DNA of 64,000 bases from Pelagibacterium nitratireducens (GTDB lineage Bacteria > Pseudomonadota > Alphaproteobacteria > Rhizobiales > Devosiaceae): the NCBI RefSeq assembly GCF_037044555.1, contig NZ_CP146276.1, positions 62,001 to 126,000 on the forward strand, given 5' to 3'. Positions 35,086 through 43,709 of this stretch are shown in pieces. Under the pieces are notes generated by a model. That model was not told where the DNA came from. It did no database searches and worked only from the letters and a program-made list of their open reading frames with translations. The position numbers and the translations under genes were made by a program. Position 1 is the stretch's first letter; every line of letters begins with the position of its first letter.

Positions 35086-36093
35086 TTAGATTTCCTGCTG
35101 CCGTTCGAACTCGACGGGTGACAGCATCCCGTTCCTGACGTGCTTGCGTTTTGGGTTGTAGAACATTTCGATGTAGTCGAACACGTCCTGCCTTGCCTCT
35201 TGGCGTGTTCGATAGGTTCTGCGCCGTATTCGCTCACGCTTGAGCAGATTGAAGAAGCTTTCTGCCACAGCGTTGTCGTGGCAATTCCCCCGTCGGCTCA
35301 TCGAGTGCTCAAGATTGTGATGCTTAAGAAAGGCTGCCCAGTCCATGCTGGTGAACTGGGAGCCCTGATCGGAATGGATCAAGACCTTGCTCTTGGGCTT
35401 TCGACGCCATACTGCCATGAGCAAAGCCTGCAACACGACGTCGGTTGTCTGGCGGCTCTGCAACGACCAACCGATGACGCGACGAGAGAACAGATCGATG
35501 ACAACGGCCAGATAGGAGAAGCCTTCCTGGGTCCTGATGTAGGTGATGTCTGTCACCCACGCCCTGTCCGGGGCCTTCACATCGAACTGGCGAGCCAAGG
35601 TATTGTCGACCACGATCGAGGGCCTGCCGCCATAGGAGCCGGGCCGTCGTTTGTAGCCGATCTGCGCCTTGATCCCGGCAAGCCTCGCAAGACGAGCGAT
35701 GCGGTTAGCACAACTGGTCTCTCCCTGATCGAGAAGGTCATCATGGAGCTTGCGGTAGCCATAGACCCTGCCGCTTTCCTTCCAGGCATTGCTGATGAGC
35801 TCGGTCTGACGTGCATCTTCCAACGCCCGCTTGCTCAGCGGAGCCTTCAGCCAGGCGTAGAAACCGCTGGGTCGGATACGCAAGCAACGGCACATCGCCC
35901 GAACCGTGAATTGCTGGCGATGCTCGGCAATGAACGCGTATCTCACTTTGCATCCTTGGCGAAATACGCGGTGGCTTTTTTTAAGATGTCGCGCTCCTCG
36001 GTGACGCGCGCCAGCTCCTTCTTCAGTCGCCGGATCTCGGTTGCTTGATCCGCATCGCCCAACCCAGAAGGCTTCGAGAACTTCTTCTTCCAA
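35086..36093 (-). CDS. IS3-family transposase OrfB (DDE integrase core)
   Basis: The frame encodes HTH_21-like and rve domains: VTDITYIRTQEGFSYLAVVI contains the first Asp, VLIHSDQGSQF the second, and NAVAESFFNLLKRE the Glu. Translation should come from a -1 slip on the A7 run (minus strand; T7 at 35976-35982) at the end of OrfA, so the first residues of the open frame (before about 35980) are not expected in the product. The catalytic residues are all there. Confidence 0.85.
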   Translation of the reverse strand: MEEEVLEAFWVGRCGSSNRDPATEEGAGARHRGARHLKKSHRVFRQGCKVRYAFIAEHRQQFTVRAMCRCLRIRPSGFYAWLKAPLSKRALEDARQTELISNAWKESGRVYGYRKLHDDLLDQGETSCANRIARLARLAGIKAQIGYKRRPGSYGGRPSIVVDNTLARQFDVKAPDRAWVTDITYIRTQEGFSYLAVVIDLFSRRVIGWSLQSRQTTDVVLQALLMAVWRRKPKSKVLIHSDQGSQFTSMDWAAFLKHHNLEHSMSRRGNCHDNAVAESFFNLLKRERIRRRTYRTRQEARQDVFDYIEMFYNPKRKHVRNGMLSPVEFERQQEI

Positions 36094-36215
36094 GCGTAGA
36101 GCGAGTGTGGGCTCACGCCGAGGCGCTTCGAAACCTCGGCAACGGGGTATCCCCGCTCGGTAATCTGCGCGACTGCATCACGCTTGAACTCGTCACTGAA
36201 ATTGCCAGACCCCAT
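35943..36215 (-). CDS. IS3-family OrfA (helix-turn-helix)
   Basis: A 90-residue protein with FSDEFKRDAVAQITERGYPV, the HTH GVSPHSLYAWKKKFSKP and a leucine-zipper-like RRLKKELARVTEERDILKKA. It binds the element ends and provides the N-terminus of the OrfAB fusion. It overlaps OrfB by 151 bp. Confidence 0.88.
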   Translation of the reverse strand: MGSGNFSDEFKRDAVAQITERGYPVAEVSKRLGVSPHSLYAWKKKFSKPSGLGDADQATEIRRLKKELARVTEERDILKKATAYFAKDAK

Positions 36216-36269
36216 TATGGCCTCCTTGCCTCAAATTTAGGGAAGAAGGCGTCCAGAAATCTAGGGGCT

Positions 36270-36542
36270 TCTGTGGTTGCCGCCCGTGATGCAAGTAGTT
36301 TTTGAGCCATTGGGGTGTGATCGAGTGCGGTCTTCTGTCAGGCCTTCAATTGCGGCGCTTCGGAAGCCGCTGGCCGATATGGTGATTAGCGGATCAGGTC
36401 CAAATCTATTCAGCGAGCTGAATGGCTCCTAGCCCCTAACTGGTTTTCCTGTTCCAGATCTGTTCGATCATTTTGCCCATATGGGTCTTTGACTTCTCAC
36501 ACCTCCGTCACCGGCACCCATCTACCTCGCGCTGCACCTCTG
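36270..36542 (-). ncRNA. candidate bridge RNA region of the IS1111-type element
   Basis: These 273 bp follow the transposase stop and have no ORF that I can support. IS110-family elements encode a guide ('bridge') RNA in a long non-coding end; in the IS1111 group this is the end downstream of the transposase. I infer it from position only and have not folded it. Confidence 0.35.
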
Positions 36543-37574
36543 TCATGCAACAGCAGCCTGTGCCGGATTCTCGTAATCCTTTCTCTTCGTCACCATGGCC
36601 CAGATCGCTCGCGCCATCTTGTTTGCCAGCGCAATCGCCACAAGCATTCTCGGCTTCCTGGCCAGCATCCGAGACAACCATGACCTCTCTGGAATGGTCT
36701 TTCGCCCGAGCCAGTTCAATCGAGACATCGCTCCCATGATCAGGAGCCTCCTGATGTCGGCTTGCCCGGCCTTCGATATGCGCCCAAGCCGCTCTTTTCC
36801 TCCGGACGAATGCTGCCGCGGCACCAATCCCAACCACGCAGCGAAGTCTCGCCCACGCCGAAAGCTCTCCATTGGCGGTGCGAAAGCCTCAACGGCCAAC
36901 GCGCTCATCGGTCCGACCCCCGGCATCGTTTGCAAACGACGCGCCGTATCAGTCTGAGTTGCCAGAGCAACGATCTGTTTGGTTTTGGCCTGAATTCGTT
37001 CCGTCTTCTCCGAGACCTGCAGCAAAAGATCACGGCACTCCTCGCGAACCCGTGCTGGCAAGTCGCTGTTGTCAGCTTCGATGATCGCCTCAATCCGCTT
37101 TAGATGGCCAATCCCCGGCGGGGTCGGATGGCCGAACTCATACAGCACCGAGCGTAGAGCGTTCACCAGCTCTGTACGCTGACGAACAAGTCGTTCTCTT
37201 CCGCGAAAGAGAACCGCCTGCGCTTGCTGCTCTTCCGCCTTGGGCGTGATGAAGCGCATCTCGGGTCGCTGCGCGGCGACAACGATCGCTTCGGCATCAG
37301 CCGCGTCATTCTTCTGACGCTTGACGAAAGGCCGCACATATTGGGGAGCGATCAGCTTTACCTCATGGCCATGCTTGGCGATCTCGCGAGCCCAATAATG
37401 CGCGCTGCCGCATGCTTCCATCACAACGACCGCCCTAGGATGCCCAGCAATGAATCTGCGGAATTGCATCCGAGATAGCTTCTTGCGGAACTTCACTTCC
37501 CCAGTCATTGAGGCTCCATGCACCTGGAAAACGTTCTTCGCCAGGTCGATCCCCATCATTGTCTCTGTTGTCAT
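36543..37574 (-). CDS. IS110/IS1111-family transposase (DEDD recombinase)
   Basis: About 343 residues from ATG 37574. The N-terminal RuvC-like domain shows GIDLAKNVFQVHG (D), VVMEACGSAHYW (E) and KNDAADAEAI (D,D). The C-terminal Tnp20 domain contains MPGVGPMSALAVEAF and the probable serine nucleophile in PRQHSSGGKERLG. All key residues are present, so it may be active. Confidence 0.9.
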   Translation of the reverse strand: MTTETMMGIDLAKNVFQVHGASMTGEVKFRKKLSRMQFRRFIAGHPRAVVVMEACGSAHYWAREIAKHGHEVKLIAPQYVRPFVKRQKNDAADAEAIVVAAQRPEMRFITPKAEEQQAQAVLFRGRERLVRQRTELVNALRSVLYEFGHPTPPGIGHLKRIEAIIEADNSDLPARVREECRDLLLQVSEKTERIQAKTKQIVALATQTDTARRLQTMPGVGPMSALAVEAFAPPMESFRRGRDFAAWLGLVPRQHSSGGKERLGRISKAGQADIRRLLIMGAMSRLNWLGRKTIPERSWLSRMLARKPRMLVAIALANKMARAIWAMVTKRKDYENPAQAAVA

Positions 37575-38024
37575 CTTCGCTGTCCTTCCCATCCCGTTTG
37601 GTCAGACCGACAATTCTCCAACAGAAGTTGTCGGCTGGGTAGGGCGGCAACCACTCCATCTATTCAGGACAGGACATTGAGACTGCCATCGTCGCCAACG
37701 TAAACGAAGCCATTCTATTGCAGGTGATCGACTACGCGATTTCTGTTCACGGACAAGGCTTGGTCGACGATCACATCAAGTCGGCATCGCAAGGGGCCGC
37801 GACCGTCGAGAACATCAGGGCTGTTCTGTATTCGCAACAACAAACGCTCACCGGAGATCAGCGCGTTGTCGTTGCTCGGGCTGCGGGCGGAAAAAACGGC
37901 TGGTTCAAATCAGTCGGCGATATGGAACATGTCGCCAAAGAGATCCTCGCGCCAAATTTCGCTGGGGTGACTGAGGGGTTCAAGGCCCGGGTGAACAACC
38001 TCTTGATCTGGGCGCAGACGGTTC

Positions 38025-39434
38025 ATGGATGAACTAACGGTTCTCAGCGCAAGCAAGGGGAGCGTGTCCGCGCCAGCGGGATGTGGAAAGACGCATTTGA
38101 TTGCTGCATGCATAAGAGCCTCAACGGACGAAAAGCCAATCCTGATCCTGACGCACACCAATGCCGGTGTTGCCGCCCTGCGGGGGCGATTAGACGCCGC
38201 GGGCGTGCTGCGAACTCGTTATCGGATCACTACGATCGACGGATGGGCAATGCGCCTGGTCGGGACCTTTCCGCAACGGAGTGAGCAACATACAAATATC
38301 TTGAAGTTGAAGAATCCGGGAACCGACTATCCAGCGCTTCGAGCTGGCGCGCTCGCCATTATCAATGGGCAGCATCTGTCGGGTGTAATCGATGCGACTT
38401 ACTCCAGGCTTGTCGTTGACGAGTATCAGGACTGCATTGTCCAGCAGCACGGAATGATCGCGCAGCTGTCTGAGTTGTTGCCTACGTGTGTCTTGGGCGA
38501 CGACATGCAGGCGATCTTCGGCTGGGGAACGAACGTTCTCGTGGATTGGTCGAATGCAGTGGAAGCTTCGTTTCCACCGATCGGTCAGCTCTCGACACCG
38601 TGGCGTTGGGACAACGCAGGTGCTCCGAGGTTGGGACAATGGCTCTTGTGGGCGCGGTCAGCGCTGCAGACCGGTACTCCGATCGATCTCCGGAGCGCAC
38701 CGGATGAAGTGACTTGGATGCAGATCTCCGGTCCCGATGATATCCAAACGCTTACACGGGCTGCCTATGCTGCTTCACCGGTGGCAGATGGTGGGGCGCT
38801 TATTATCTGCGACAGCCGTCGGCCGAATCGACACAGGGATATCGCCAGCCGGGTGAAAGGTGCCGTCGTCGTTGAAAATGCCGACCTGTCTGATTTCATA
38901 AGATTTGCCGAGCGATTTGATTTCGATGCGCCGTCCGCTACCGATGATTTGATTGACTTCGCCGCCAGTACGCTCACCGGGGTTGGGGCGGGGCAACTCA
39001 AACAGCGGTTGGTGTCACTTCTTGCCGGCAGGGCCCAAAAGGCGCCGACCGAAGTGGAAGAGGCGGCAATTGCCTTTTCCAAAAACCCGGTCCCCATAGC
39101 GGCAGTGGAATTACTCGTTGAGATCAACAAGCAAGCAGGCGTTTCGCCCCTTCGCCCCGCAATTCTGCGCGCCGCGATTCAAGCTCTTAACGGCTGTGTC
39201 TACAAAGCAGACTTCTATGAGATGGCTGTTCGTGCTCGAGAGCAGTCACGCGTCCTTGGACGCTCCGTTCCCAGGCGGGCCGTCGGCAGCACTCTGCTAC
39301 TGAAGGGCTTGGAAGCCGACATTTCAGTTGTCCTCGATACCGACGTTCTGGACGCACGTAACTTGTATGTGGCTCTGACGCGAGGCTCACGGCGGTTGGT
39401 TGTTTGTTCGACCAGCCCGGTGCTTCAACGGTAA
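38025..39434 (+). CDS. UvrD/Rep-like helicase (GajB-like)
   Basis: A 469-residue superfamily I helicase with Walker A SAPAGCGKTHL, LVVDEYQDC and VLGDDMQAIFGW, and a C-terminal NLYVALTRGSRRLVVC. It starts inside the last codons of the OLD gene (8-bp overlap), so expression is coupled. An OLD nuclease followed by a short UvrD-like helicase is the Gabija arrangement. Here the IS inside the OLD gene probably reduces or abolishes its translation. Confidence 0.8.
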   Translation: MDELTVLSASKGSVSAPAGCGKTHLIAACIRASTDEKPILILTHTNAGVAALRGRLDAAGVLRTRYRITTIDGWAMRLVGTFPQRSEQHTNILKLKNPGTDYPALRAGALAIINGQHLSGVIDATYSRLVVDEYQDCIVQQHGMIAQLSELLPTCVLGDDMQAIFGWGTNVLVDWSNAVEASFPPIGQLSTPWRWDNAGAPRLGQWLLWARSALQTGTPIDLRSAPDEVTWMQISGPDDIQTLTRAAYAASPVADGGALIICDSRRPNRHRDIASRVKGAVVVENADLSDFIRFAERFDFDAPSATDDLIDFAASTLTGVGAGQLKQRLVSLLAGRAQKAPTEVEEAAIAFSKNPVPIAAVELLVEINKQAGVSPLRPAILRAAIQALNGCVYKADFYEMAVRAREQSRVLGRSVPRRAVGSTLLLKGLEADISVVLDTDVLDARNLYVALTRGSRRLVVCSTSPVLQR

Positions 39435-39618
39435 GTTTGGCGATCCTAGAGGCTCCACGCGGGGACCTTTGCTGCTTTCGCAGCCTTATAGGCCGATACC
39501 ATCGGCCGCGATGAGAAAAGTTCGATGGCAACCAGAAGGCTGCATAGTAGGCGACCGGCCGGGTGGTCCGATCACGCGCTCATTGCCGCTCACGCGGAAT
39601 TTCCCGTGAGGCTACATG

Positions 39619-40683
39619 TCAAGAGGCTGATAAAATATGCTGGGTGCTGGGCGGGCAAGCCGGGCACGCGACGGAAGGCTCTGTCGATTCATGGCGGACC
39701 ACGGTGCGTAAAACTGGCCGGCCATTCATGATGGCATTGATCTGATTTTGGAACTCGCGAGGCTCGACCAAATACATACCACCGCGGGCGCCTTCAAAGG
39801 CGCAATTCCAAGCGGCAAGAGCTTGGCCATAGCGAAGTGCCTTCGACAAACCTTGAGCGTCCATTTTCTTGAGTCCCAACAACCCCTGTTTGGCGCCTAA
39901 GGCCAGAATGCCAGCCGTGCACCAGTCGCCGGAGCCGCACGTGTCCACGAGGCTTGGCGCAGGGAACGCGGGGCAAATGCTCCAGTCGGAAATTTGCCCG
40001 TCGAGACGGTGTCTGTACCGCAGACCTTGCGAGCCAAGCGTCTGAATCTCGAGCAAAGTCGCAGTTGAGGCGGTCATGGCGCCACCCGCCTCGGAAAGGC
40101 GCTGATCCGAGTACTTCACGATGTGTGCGATTTTCATCGCTTCCGCAAACTGCTTTTCGTCCGACTTTCCGGAAGGTTCAAACAGAACTACGGCACCATT
40201 TTGCGCTGCTTCTGCTGCGAGCGTTAATGCAGCTCTCGACAGCCGATCCATGAAGAAAACCGCAGAGCCCGGTAGTGCGAGGGTGATATCCTCCACTGCA
40301 TGCTGTGTGACGGGCCTGTAGCTGGGCAGACGCTTTCCGCAGTGCGGGCACGTCCAGAGGAACCGGTGTGTCGGTGATCCGTCACGAGCGCGCCTAATTT
40401 GTTGAATTATGATCGGTGTATGGCCCGTCGGAGCGCAATTGGCAAAGTCCAATTTCACCCCCCATTTGGCCATGTCCGCCCGAACACGTTCTGACGCGGG
40501 ATCACCATTCATTCGTGCGATTGGGTAGGCATCCCAACCCAGGTATCTCATTATCGTGAGAACGTTGCCGCATGTTCCGCCGGCCCATGAGTGAACTGGC
40601 GCTTCACTGTCGAGCCCAATTACAAGATCGAGCGCGATCAAGCCCGTGCCAAAGATCTTCGGCCTTTCCTCTGGATGGTTCAT
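39619..40683 (-). CDS. PfkB-family kinase with an inserted zinc ribbon, last gene of the five-gene operon
   Basis: A 354-residue protein with a ribokinase-like fold: FGTGLIALDLVIGLD at the start, AGGTCGNVLTIMRYLGWDAY, and near residue 244 DTCGSGDWCTAGIL, the PfkB motif with the catalytic Asp. An insertion contains CPHCGKRLPSYRPV, half of a zinc ribbon; a second CPAC lies at the C-terminus. The substrate is unknown (sugar or nucleoside by family). The start overlaps the previous gene's stop (ATGA, 40680-40683). Confidence 0.7.
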   Translation of the reverse strand: MNHPEERPKIFGTGLIALDLVIGLDSEAPVHSWAGGTCGNVLTIMRYLGWDAYPIARMNGDPASERVRADMAKWGVKLDFANCAPTGHTPIIIQQIRRARDGSPTHRFLWTCPHCGKRLPSYRPVTQHAVEDITLALPGSAVFFMDRLSRAALTLAAEAAQNGAVVLFEPSGKSDEKQFAEAMKIAHIVKYSDQRLSEAGGAMTASTATLLEIQTLGSQGLRYRHRLDGQISDWSICPAFPAPSLVDTCGSGDWCTAGILALGAKQGLLGLKKMDAQGLSKALRYGQALAAWNCAFEGARGGMYLVEPREFQNQINAIMNGRPVLRTVVRHESTEPSVACPACPPSTQHILSAS

Positions 40684-41789
40684 GGGACGTGTCCTTTTTT
40701 CAGCCTGGGGCGCGGCTGCGGGTAGACCTCTCCCTCCAACCAGACATGAATGATATGGGGCGTCGGCGAAGCAAGATCCGCGGACGCATCGAAATCATAC
40801 CCTATCGATTCGAGGTAAGCGACTGGTAAATCTCGCTCGAGGGCCGCCATCAGGGCGCCGAGGGACATGACTTTGCTACCCAGCGGAGAAAGAACCAGGA
40901 TCGAGCCTCCGGCATCTCGAAACACCGGCTTGCGTAAATCGTCCAACCGCAGAATTGTGCGATAAAGGTGTAGGGGATCCTGTTCATCCGCGTACACGAC
41001 GTCGCGGGCATCAACTGACCAACCGCTCTCGAACTCTGCCAAGTATTCCTCTGCCAGCATGTCTCCGAGGCGCGGGTCGCGCGCCGGAAAAGGCAGGATT
41101 GGGCATGTGTCGTGCGGAGCGACGAAATCGTGGACCCGAGATAGGGCCTGCTGGCGCCCCATTGCGAGCTGTGGGAGCCATAACTTCGCTGCCCGAGAGG
41201 CAGCGTCGAGCGTCAGCCCCCCTTTGAACCCATGAACATAGCCTGGAACGTCGCTCGCCACAGAGGATATCTGCGCGTCAAGATTGGGATCATGCGACAC
41301 AAAGAGATGCAGGTTCTGCGGATCCTTGCCTCGATTAATCCGCTCAACGAACAATCTGATCAAAGGGAACGCTGTGCCCACTGAAAGGGCGCTGATGTCG
41401 ACGATCACGTCGGTGACTTCGGTCAGATCGTACCGCGAAACGCCCAGTGTAACATTGCGTCCACCGACAACAGCGCCATCAGCTCCGAAAATTTCGACGG
41501 CAAGGATATCGTTCGAGGGAAGCAGCGTCTGAAGCTTCTCGATATTTTTTTCGGCGCGGCGAGTGAGCTCAGAATCTGGATTGGGCCGGTTCTCTCTGAT
41601 GAACAATGCTTGAGCATCGGCACCGGCGGCAGCGAGACGTTCAGCAATCTGGGTCGCGCGTGGATCAAATCCACCACCTGCGATTAACAGCGCTTTCCTG
41701 CCATTCTGCGAGAAATATTCGGACGCAAAGCTTTCAGCTTCTGAGCCATCGTGGGAAATGCAAGGATCCCATCGCCACCCGTGCGCCAT
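40680..41789 (-). CDS. unknown Rossmann-like protein, fourth gene of the operon
   Basis: A 369-residue protein without a family that I recognise. The N-terminal part has alternating strands and helices (RKALLIAGGGFDPRATQIAE; DVIVDISALSVGTAFPLIRL), suggesting a Rossmann-like nucleotide-binding or sensor fold. The C-terminal part has SILVLSPLGSKVMSLGALMA and a conserved-looking YLESIGYDF. It starts with TAATG, overlapping the ATPase stop by one base. It could be a sensor or a second enzyme of the pathway. Confidence 0.6.
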   Translation of the reverse strand: MAHGWRWDPCISHDGSEAESFASEYFSQNGRKALLIAGGGFDPRATQIAERLAAAGADAQALFIRENRPNPDSELTRRAEKNIEKLQTLLPSNDILAVEIFGADGAVVGGRNVTLGVSRYDLTEVTDVIVDISALSVGTAFPLIRLFVERINRGKDPQNLHLFVSHDPNLDAQISSVASDVPGYVHGFKGGLTLDAASRAAKLWLPQLAMGRQQALSRVHDFVAPHDTCPILPFPARDPRLGDMLAEEYLAEFESGWSVDARDVVYADEQDPLHLYRTILRLDDLRKPVFRDAGGSILVLSPLGSKVMSLGALMAALERDLPVAYLESIGYDFDASADLASPTPHIIHVWLEGEVYPQPRPRLKKGHVP

Positions 41790-43702
41790 TATTTGGCCTC
41801 GCCCAGCAAACGGGTGAGATCTTCCACGCGTCGTTCAAGAAATCCTCCTCTTTTCAGGGTCAAGCCGCTCTTGATGAGTACCACCCCGGATAGTTCGACG
41901 AGACACCAGAGCTTGTTCTTAGCCCCATGGTTCGGAATGAGAACGAATGCGTTGTAGGCAACTCCAAACTGAAGGACCTTTGCGAGGTCGGGCTGCAGCT
42001 TCGGGATCTGATCAAATTCTTCCTGAGGAATCCCGAACGCGTTCGCGCCGCCATTGAGCGACGCGTTGCCCTCCAAGCTCTTTTCGATGCACTGGTCGGC
42101 GATGCCTTGAGACAGCCGTTTCACAAGATGATGGAGAGGAAAATCCCATTCGCGGATCATCTCGTCCGCGCGATCGCGCAGCAAGTTGTGTTGGACCTGA
42201 CTGGTCAGTGTCGGCGCCTTCGACCGTATCAACTGGGTCTCCGACTGCGCGACGAGCCGTGCGGCGAGGTGCAGAAACTGCTCTGCGTTCTCCGAGCTCG
42301 CATCGCAAAGAGCATCGATGCCGTAGTAGTATGGTCGGTCAAATTGGTGAAGCAGATGGATCTTGGCGCCGTCAGCGATCGCCGCGCTCGCTGTCACGGG
42401 CCGTGAAGGCTCGACGTCGGTCGCCTCCTCGAAGAGACCGCGTTGGGGAGTTCGGTTTGCATATCGTTCGAGAAGTATGGCGAGCATCGACAGCCTTAGG
42501 TCGTTGGCGGGTTCCCCAGTTTTCGCCAGGTACTCGGAAACCTCCCGTTCGAGCGCTTCTCGGCGCTCAGCAGTGATCGAATTTCGTCGCTGAATAGCGT
42601 CGACTTTCTTCGCTAGCTTGCCGGCCTTTGAAGGCGGGAGATCATCGACATGCGTCGAGAGAAGATCACCAAGGGTGTTCAAGCCCCGGCGATTAAAGAC
42701 GTCCATCTGGCTGAGATACCGGCCAGCCATGTCCTTCGCCATTTTCCGGAAGGCTCGCCGCTGGCTCGATCTCCCCTCGCTGCTTTGCATCCAGATGGTG
42801 GTGATTTCCCGAGCGCGCTTCAGACCGGGCTCACTTTCGTCGAAAGCGTTCTGTCCCTCGATGAGTACATCCGCGGGAGCCAATGCGTCCAGGCGGGTGA
42901 GGATCCACCGGGCCACCCGCAATTCCCTGCGCGCAAGCCACCGTTGGAGCGCAGCTAGCTGGCTCGGGTGCAAGAAATGTGCATCGTCGAAGACAACCAA
43001 CGGGGTCAGTTGCAGGTCTCCCGACCCATCCGTGACCCGGAACGCGTCTATGACATCCAGCGGTCGATACGCTGCCGCCGCGGCATTCTGTTCAACCTCA
43101 TCTATGTCTGGAGGAACAAGGGCGGCCGAGATTTCGTAAATCGCTGTTTCCATCTCTCGGGCGCGCCGCTGCAGCCCGATGCCGTTTTCGCCGCCAATCG
43201 CTTCAAGGGCAGCATCAGCATCGGGCCGAGCGACGATCTCTATGTTCTCAAGGCTGATGCCGGCTGCCTGGGCATCTCGCAACCAGGCAAGCACTGCCCG
43301 CGCCTGAAGTAGCGCAACGGTTAGCGAGGACTTTAAACTGTCCGGATAAGGGAACTCCCAAAACTCGCGATATTCACTTTCGAGCGAAATCCGGCAGCCG
43401 ATAACTGAGGGCTTGCCATCACGGATCGCGTCACAAGATGTAAGCGCGTCGATCAGGGTCTTGTAGGTTTCGAATCCACGATTCCGAAGCAAGACCTGAA
43501 GCGTTGAGAATTTGAACAATCGCGCGAGGGTCGTCTTCCCGCTTCCGGGCGTCCCGATCACCATGGATAGCCGGTCGTAGAGCTTTCCCTCTTTCGCCGG
43601 CTTCTTGAAAAACGTAGACAACGGCTCCGGGGTAACGACAGCCAGAAAGGCTTCGTCTTGCAGCAAATACTCGGTTGCCCGTTTTTCAAATGGATTTACC
43701 AA
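41789..43702 (-). CDS. P-loop ATPase (ORC/AAA-like), third gene of the operon
   Basis: A 637-residue protein with Walker A VIGTPGSGKTTLARLF near residue 50 and Walker B LVVFDDAHFL near 236, the layout of AAA_16 or STAND-like ATPases. The C-terminal 350 residues are helical and may be a winged-helix or sensor part (VRPVTASAAIADGAKIHLLH region). The start is a TTG at 43702, 7 bp after the PRTase stop; no ATG fits. In defence systems such ATPases often sense or switch. Confidence 0.65.
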   Translation of the reverse strand: MVNPFEKRATEYLLQDEAFLAVVTPEPLSTFFKKPAKEGKLYDRLSMVIGTPGSGKTTLARLFKFSTLQVLLRNRGFETYKTLIDALTSCDAIRDGKPSVIGCRISLESEYREFWEFPYPDSLKSSLTVALLQARAVLAWLRDAQAAGISLENIEIVARPDADAALEAIGGENGIGLQRRAREMETAIYEISAALVPPDIDEVEQNAAAAAYRPLDVIDAFRVTDGSGDLQLTPLVVFDDAHFLHPSQLAALQRWLARRELRVARWILTRLDALAPADVLIEGQNAFDESEPGLKRAREITTIWMQSSEGRSSQRRAFRKMAKDMAGRYLSQMDVFNRRGLNTLGDLLSTHVDDLPPSKAGKLAKKVDAIQRRNSITAERREALEREVSEYLAKTGEPANDLRLSMLAILLERYANRTPQRGLFEEATDVEPSRPVTASAAIADGAKIHLLHQFDRPYYYGIDALCDASSENAEQFLHLAARLVAQSETQLIRSKAPTLTSQVQHNLLRDRADEMIREWDFPLHHLVKRLSQGIADQCIEKSLEGNASLNGGANAFGIPQEEFDQIPKLQPDLAKVLQFGVAYNAFVLIPNHGAKNKLWCLVELSGVVLIKSGLTLKRGGFLERRVEDLTRLLGEAK

Positions 43703-43709
43703 GTCGCAC

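Larger units (their letters stand above)
36270..37659 (-). mobile_element. IS110-family (IS1111 group) element inserted in the IS3-family right repeat
   Basis: The element is bounded on both sides by CT, the kind of 2-bp core used by IS110-family recombinases. Subterminal inverted repeats GTGGTTGCCGCCC lie at 36273-36285 and, inverted, near its other end (about 37642-37654). The offsets are 3 bp on one side and about 5-7 bp on the other, the layout of the IS1111 group. There is no target duplication beyond the core. The transposase lies on the minus strand with a long 3' non-coding end. Confidence 0.75.
35053..37666 (-). mobile_element. IS3-family insertion sequence carrying a second IS in its right end
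   Basis: The element starts TGAATAGCCCC at 35053 and ends in CTATTCA at 37666, flanked by a 3-bp target duplication GGA (35050-35052 and 37667-37669). Its left repeat continues GAGTTTCGTGGACACC. The right repeat, read inward, would be AGCCCCTAGATTTCTGGACG but is cut after 36269 by an IS1111-type element. Without that insertion it would be about 1.2 kb, normal for the family. Confidence 0.8.
33682..38032 (+). pseudogene. OLD-family ATPase-TOPRIM nuclease (GajA-like), split by nested insertion sequences
   Basis: The left part, 33682-35052 (457 residues), has the OLD ATPase: EIRNFRSIRSLDW, Walker A GAGDAGKSS, LLVDEVEHGLEP and ATSHSPVVLREL. The start of a TOPRIM domain follows (LICEGATEVG, VAVFRDDD). 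It ends at TWDDG where an IS begins. The right part, 37670-38032, continues QDIETAIVANVNEAILLQVI and ends with the stop that overlaps the helicase start. Removing 35053-37669 (element plus one GGA copy) restores one frame of 577 residues, close to the GajA size. As sequenced, only a truncated protein lacking the last 120 residues can be made. Confidence 0.8.

Noticed and set aside
39435-39618. A small gene between the helicase and the PfkB kinase
   Set aside because: Short frames there overlap both neighbours and have no ribosome binding site or resemblance.
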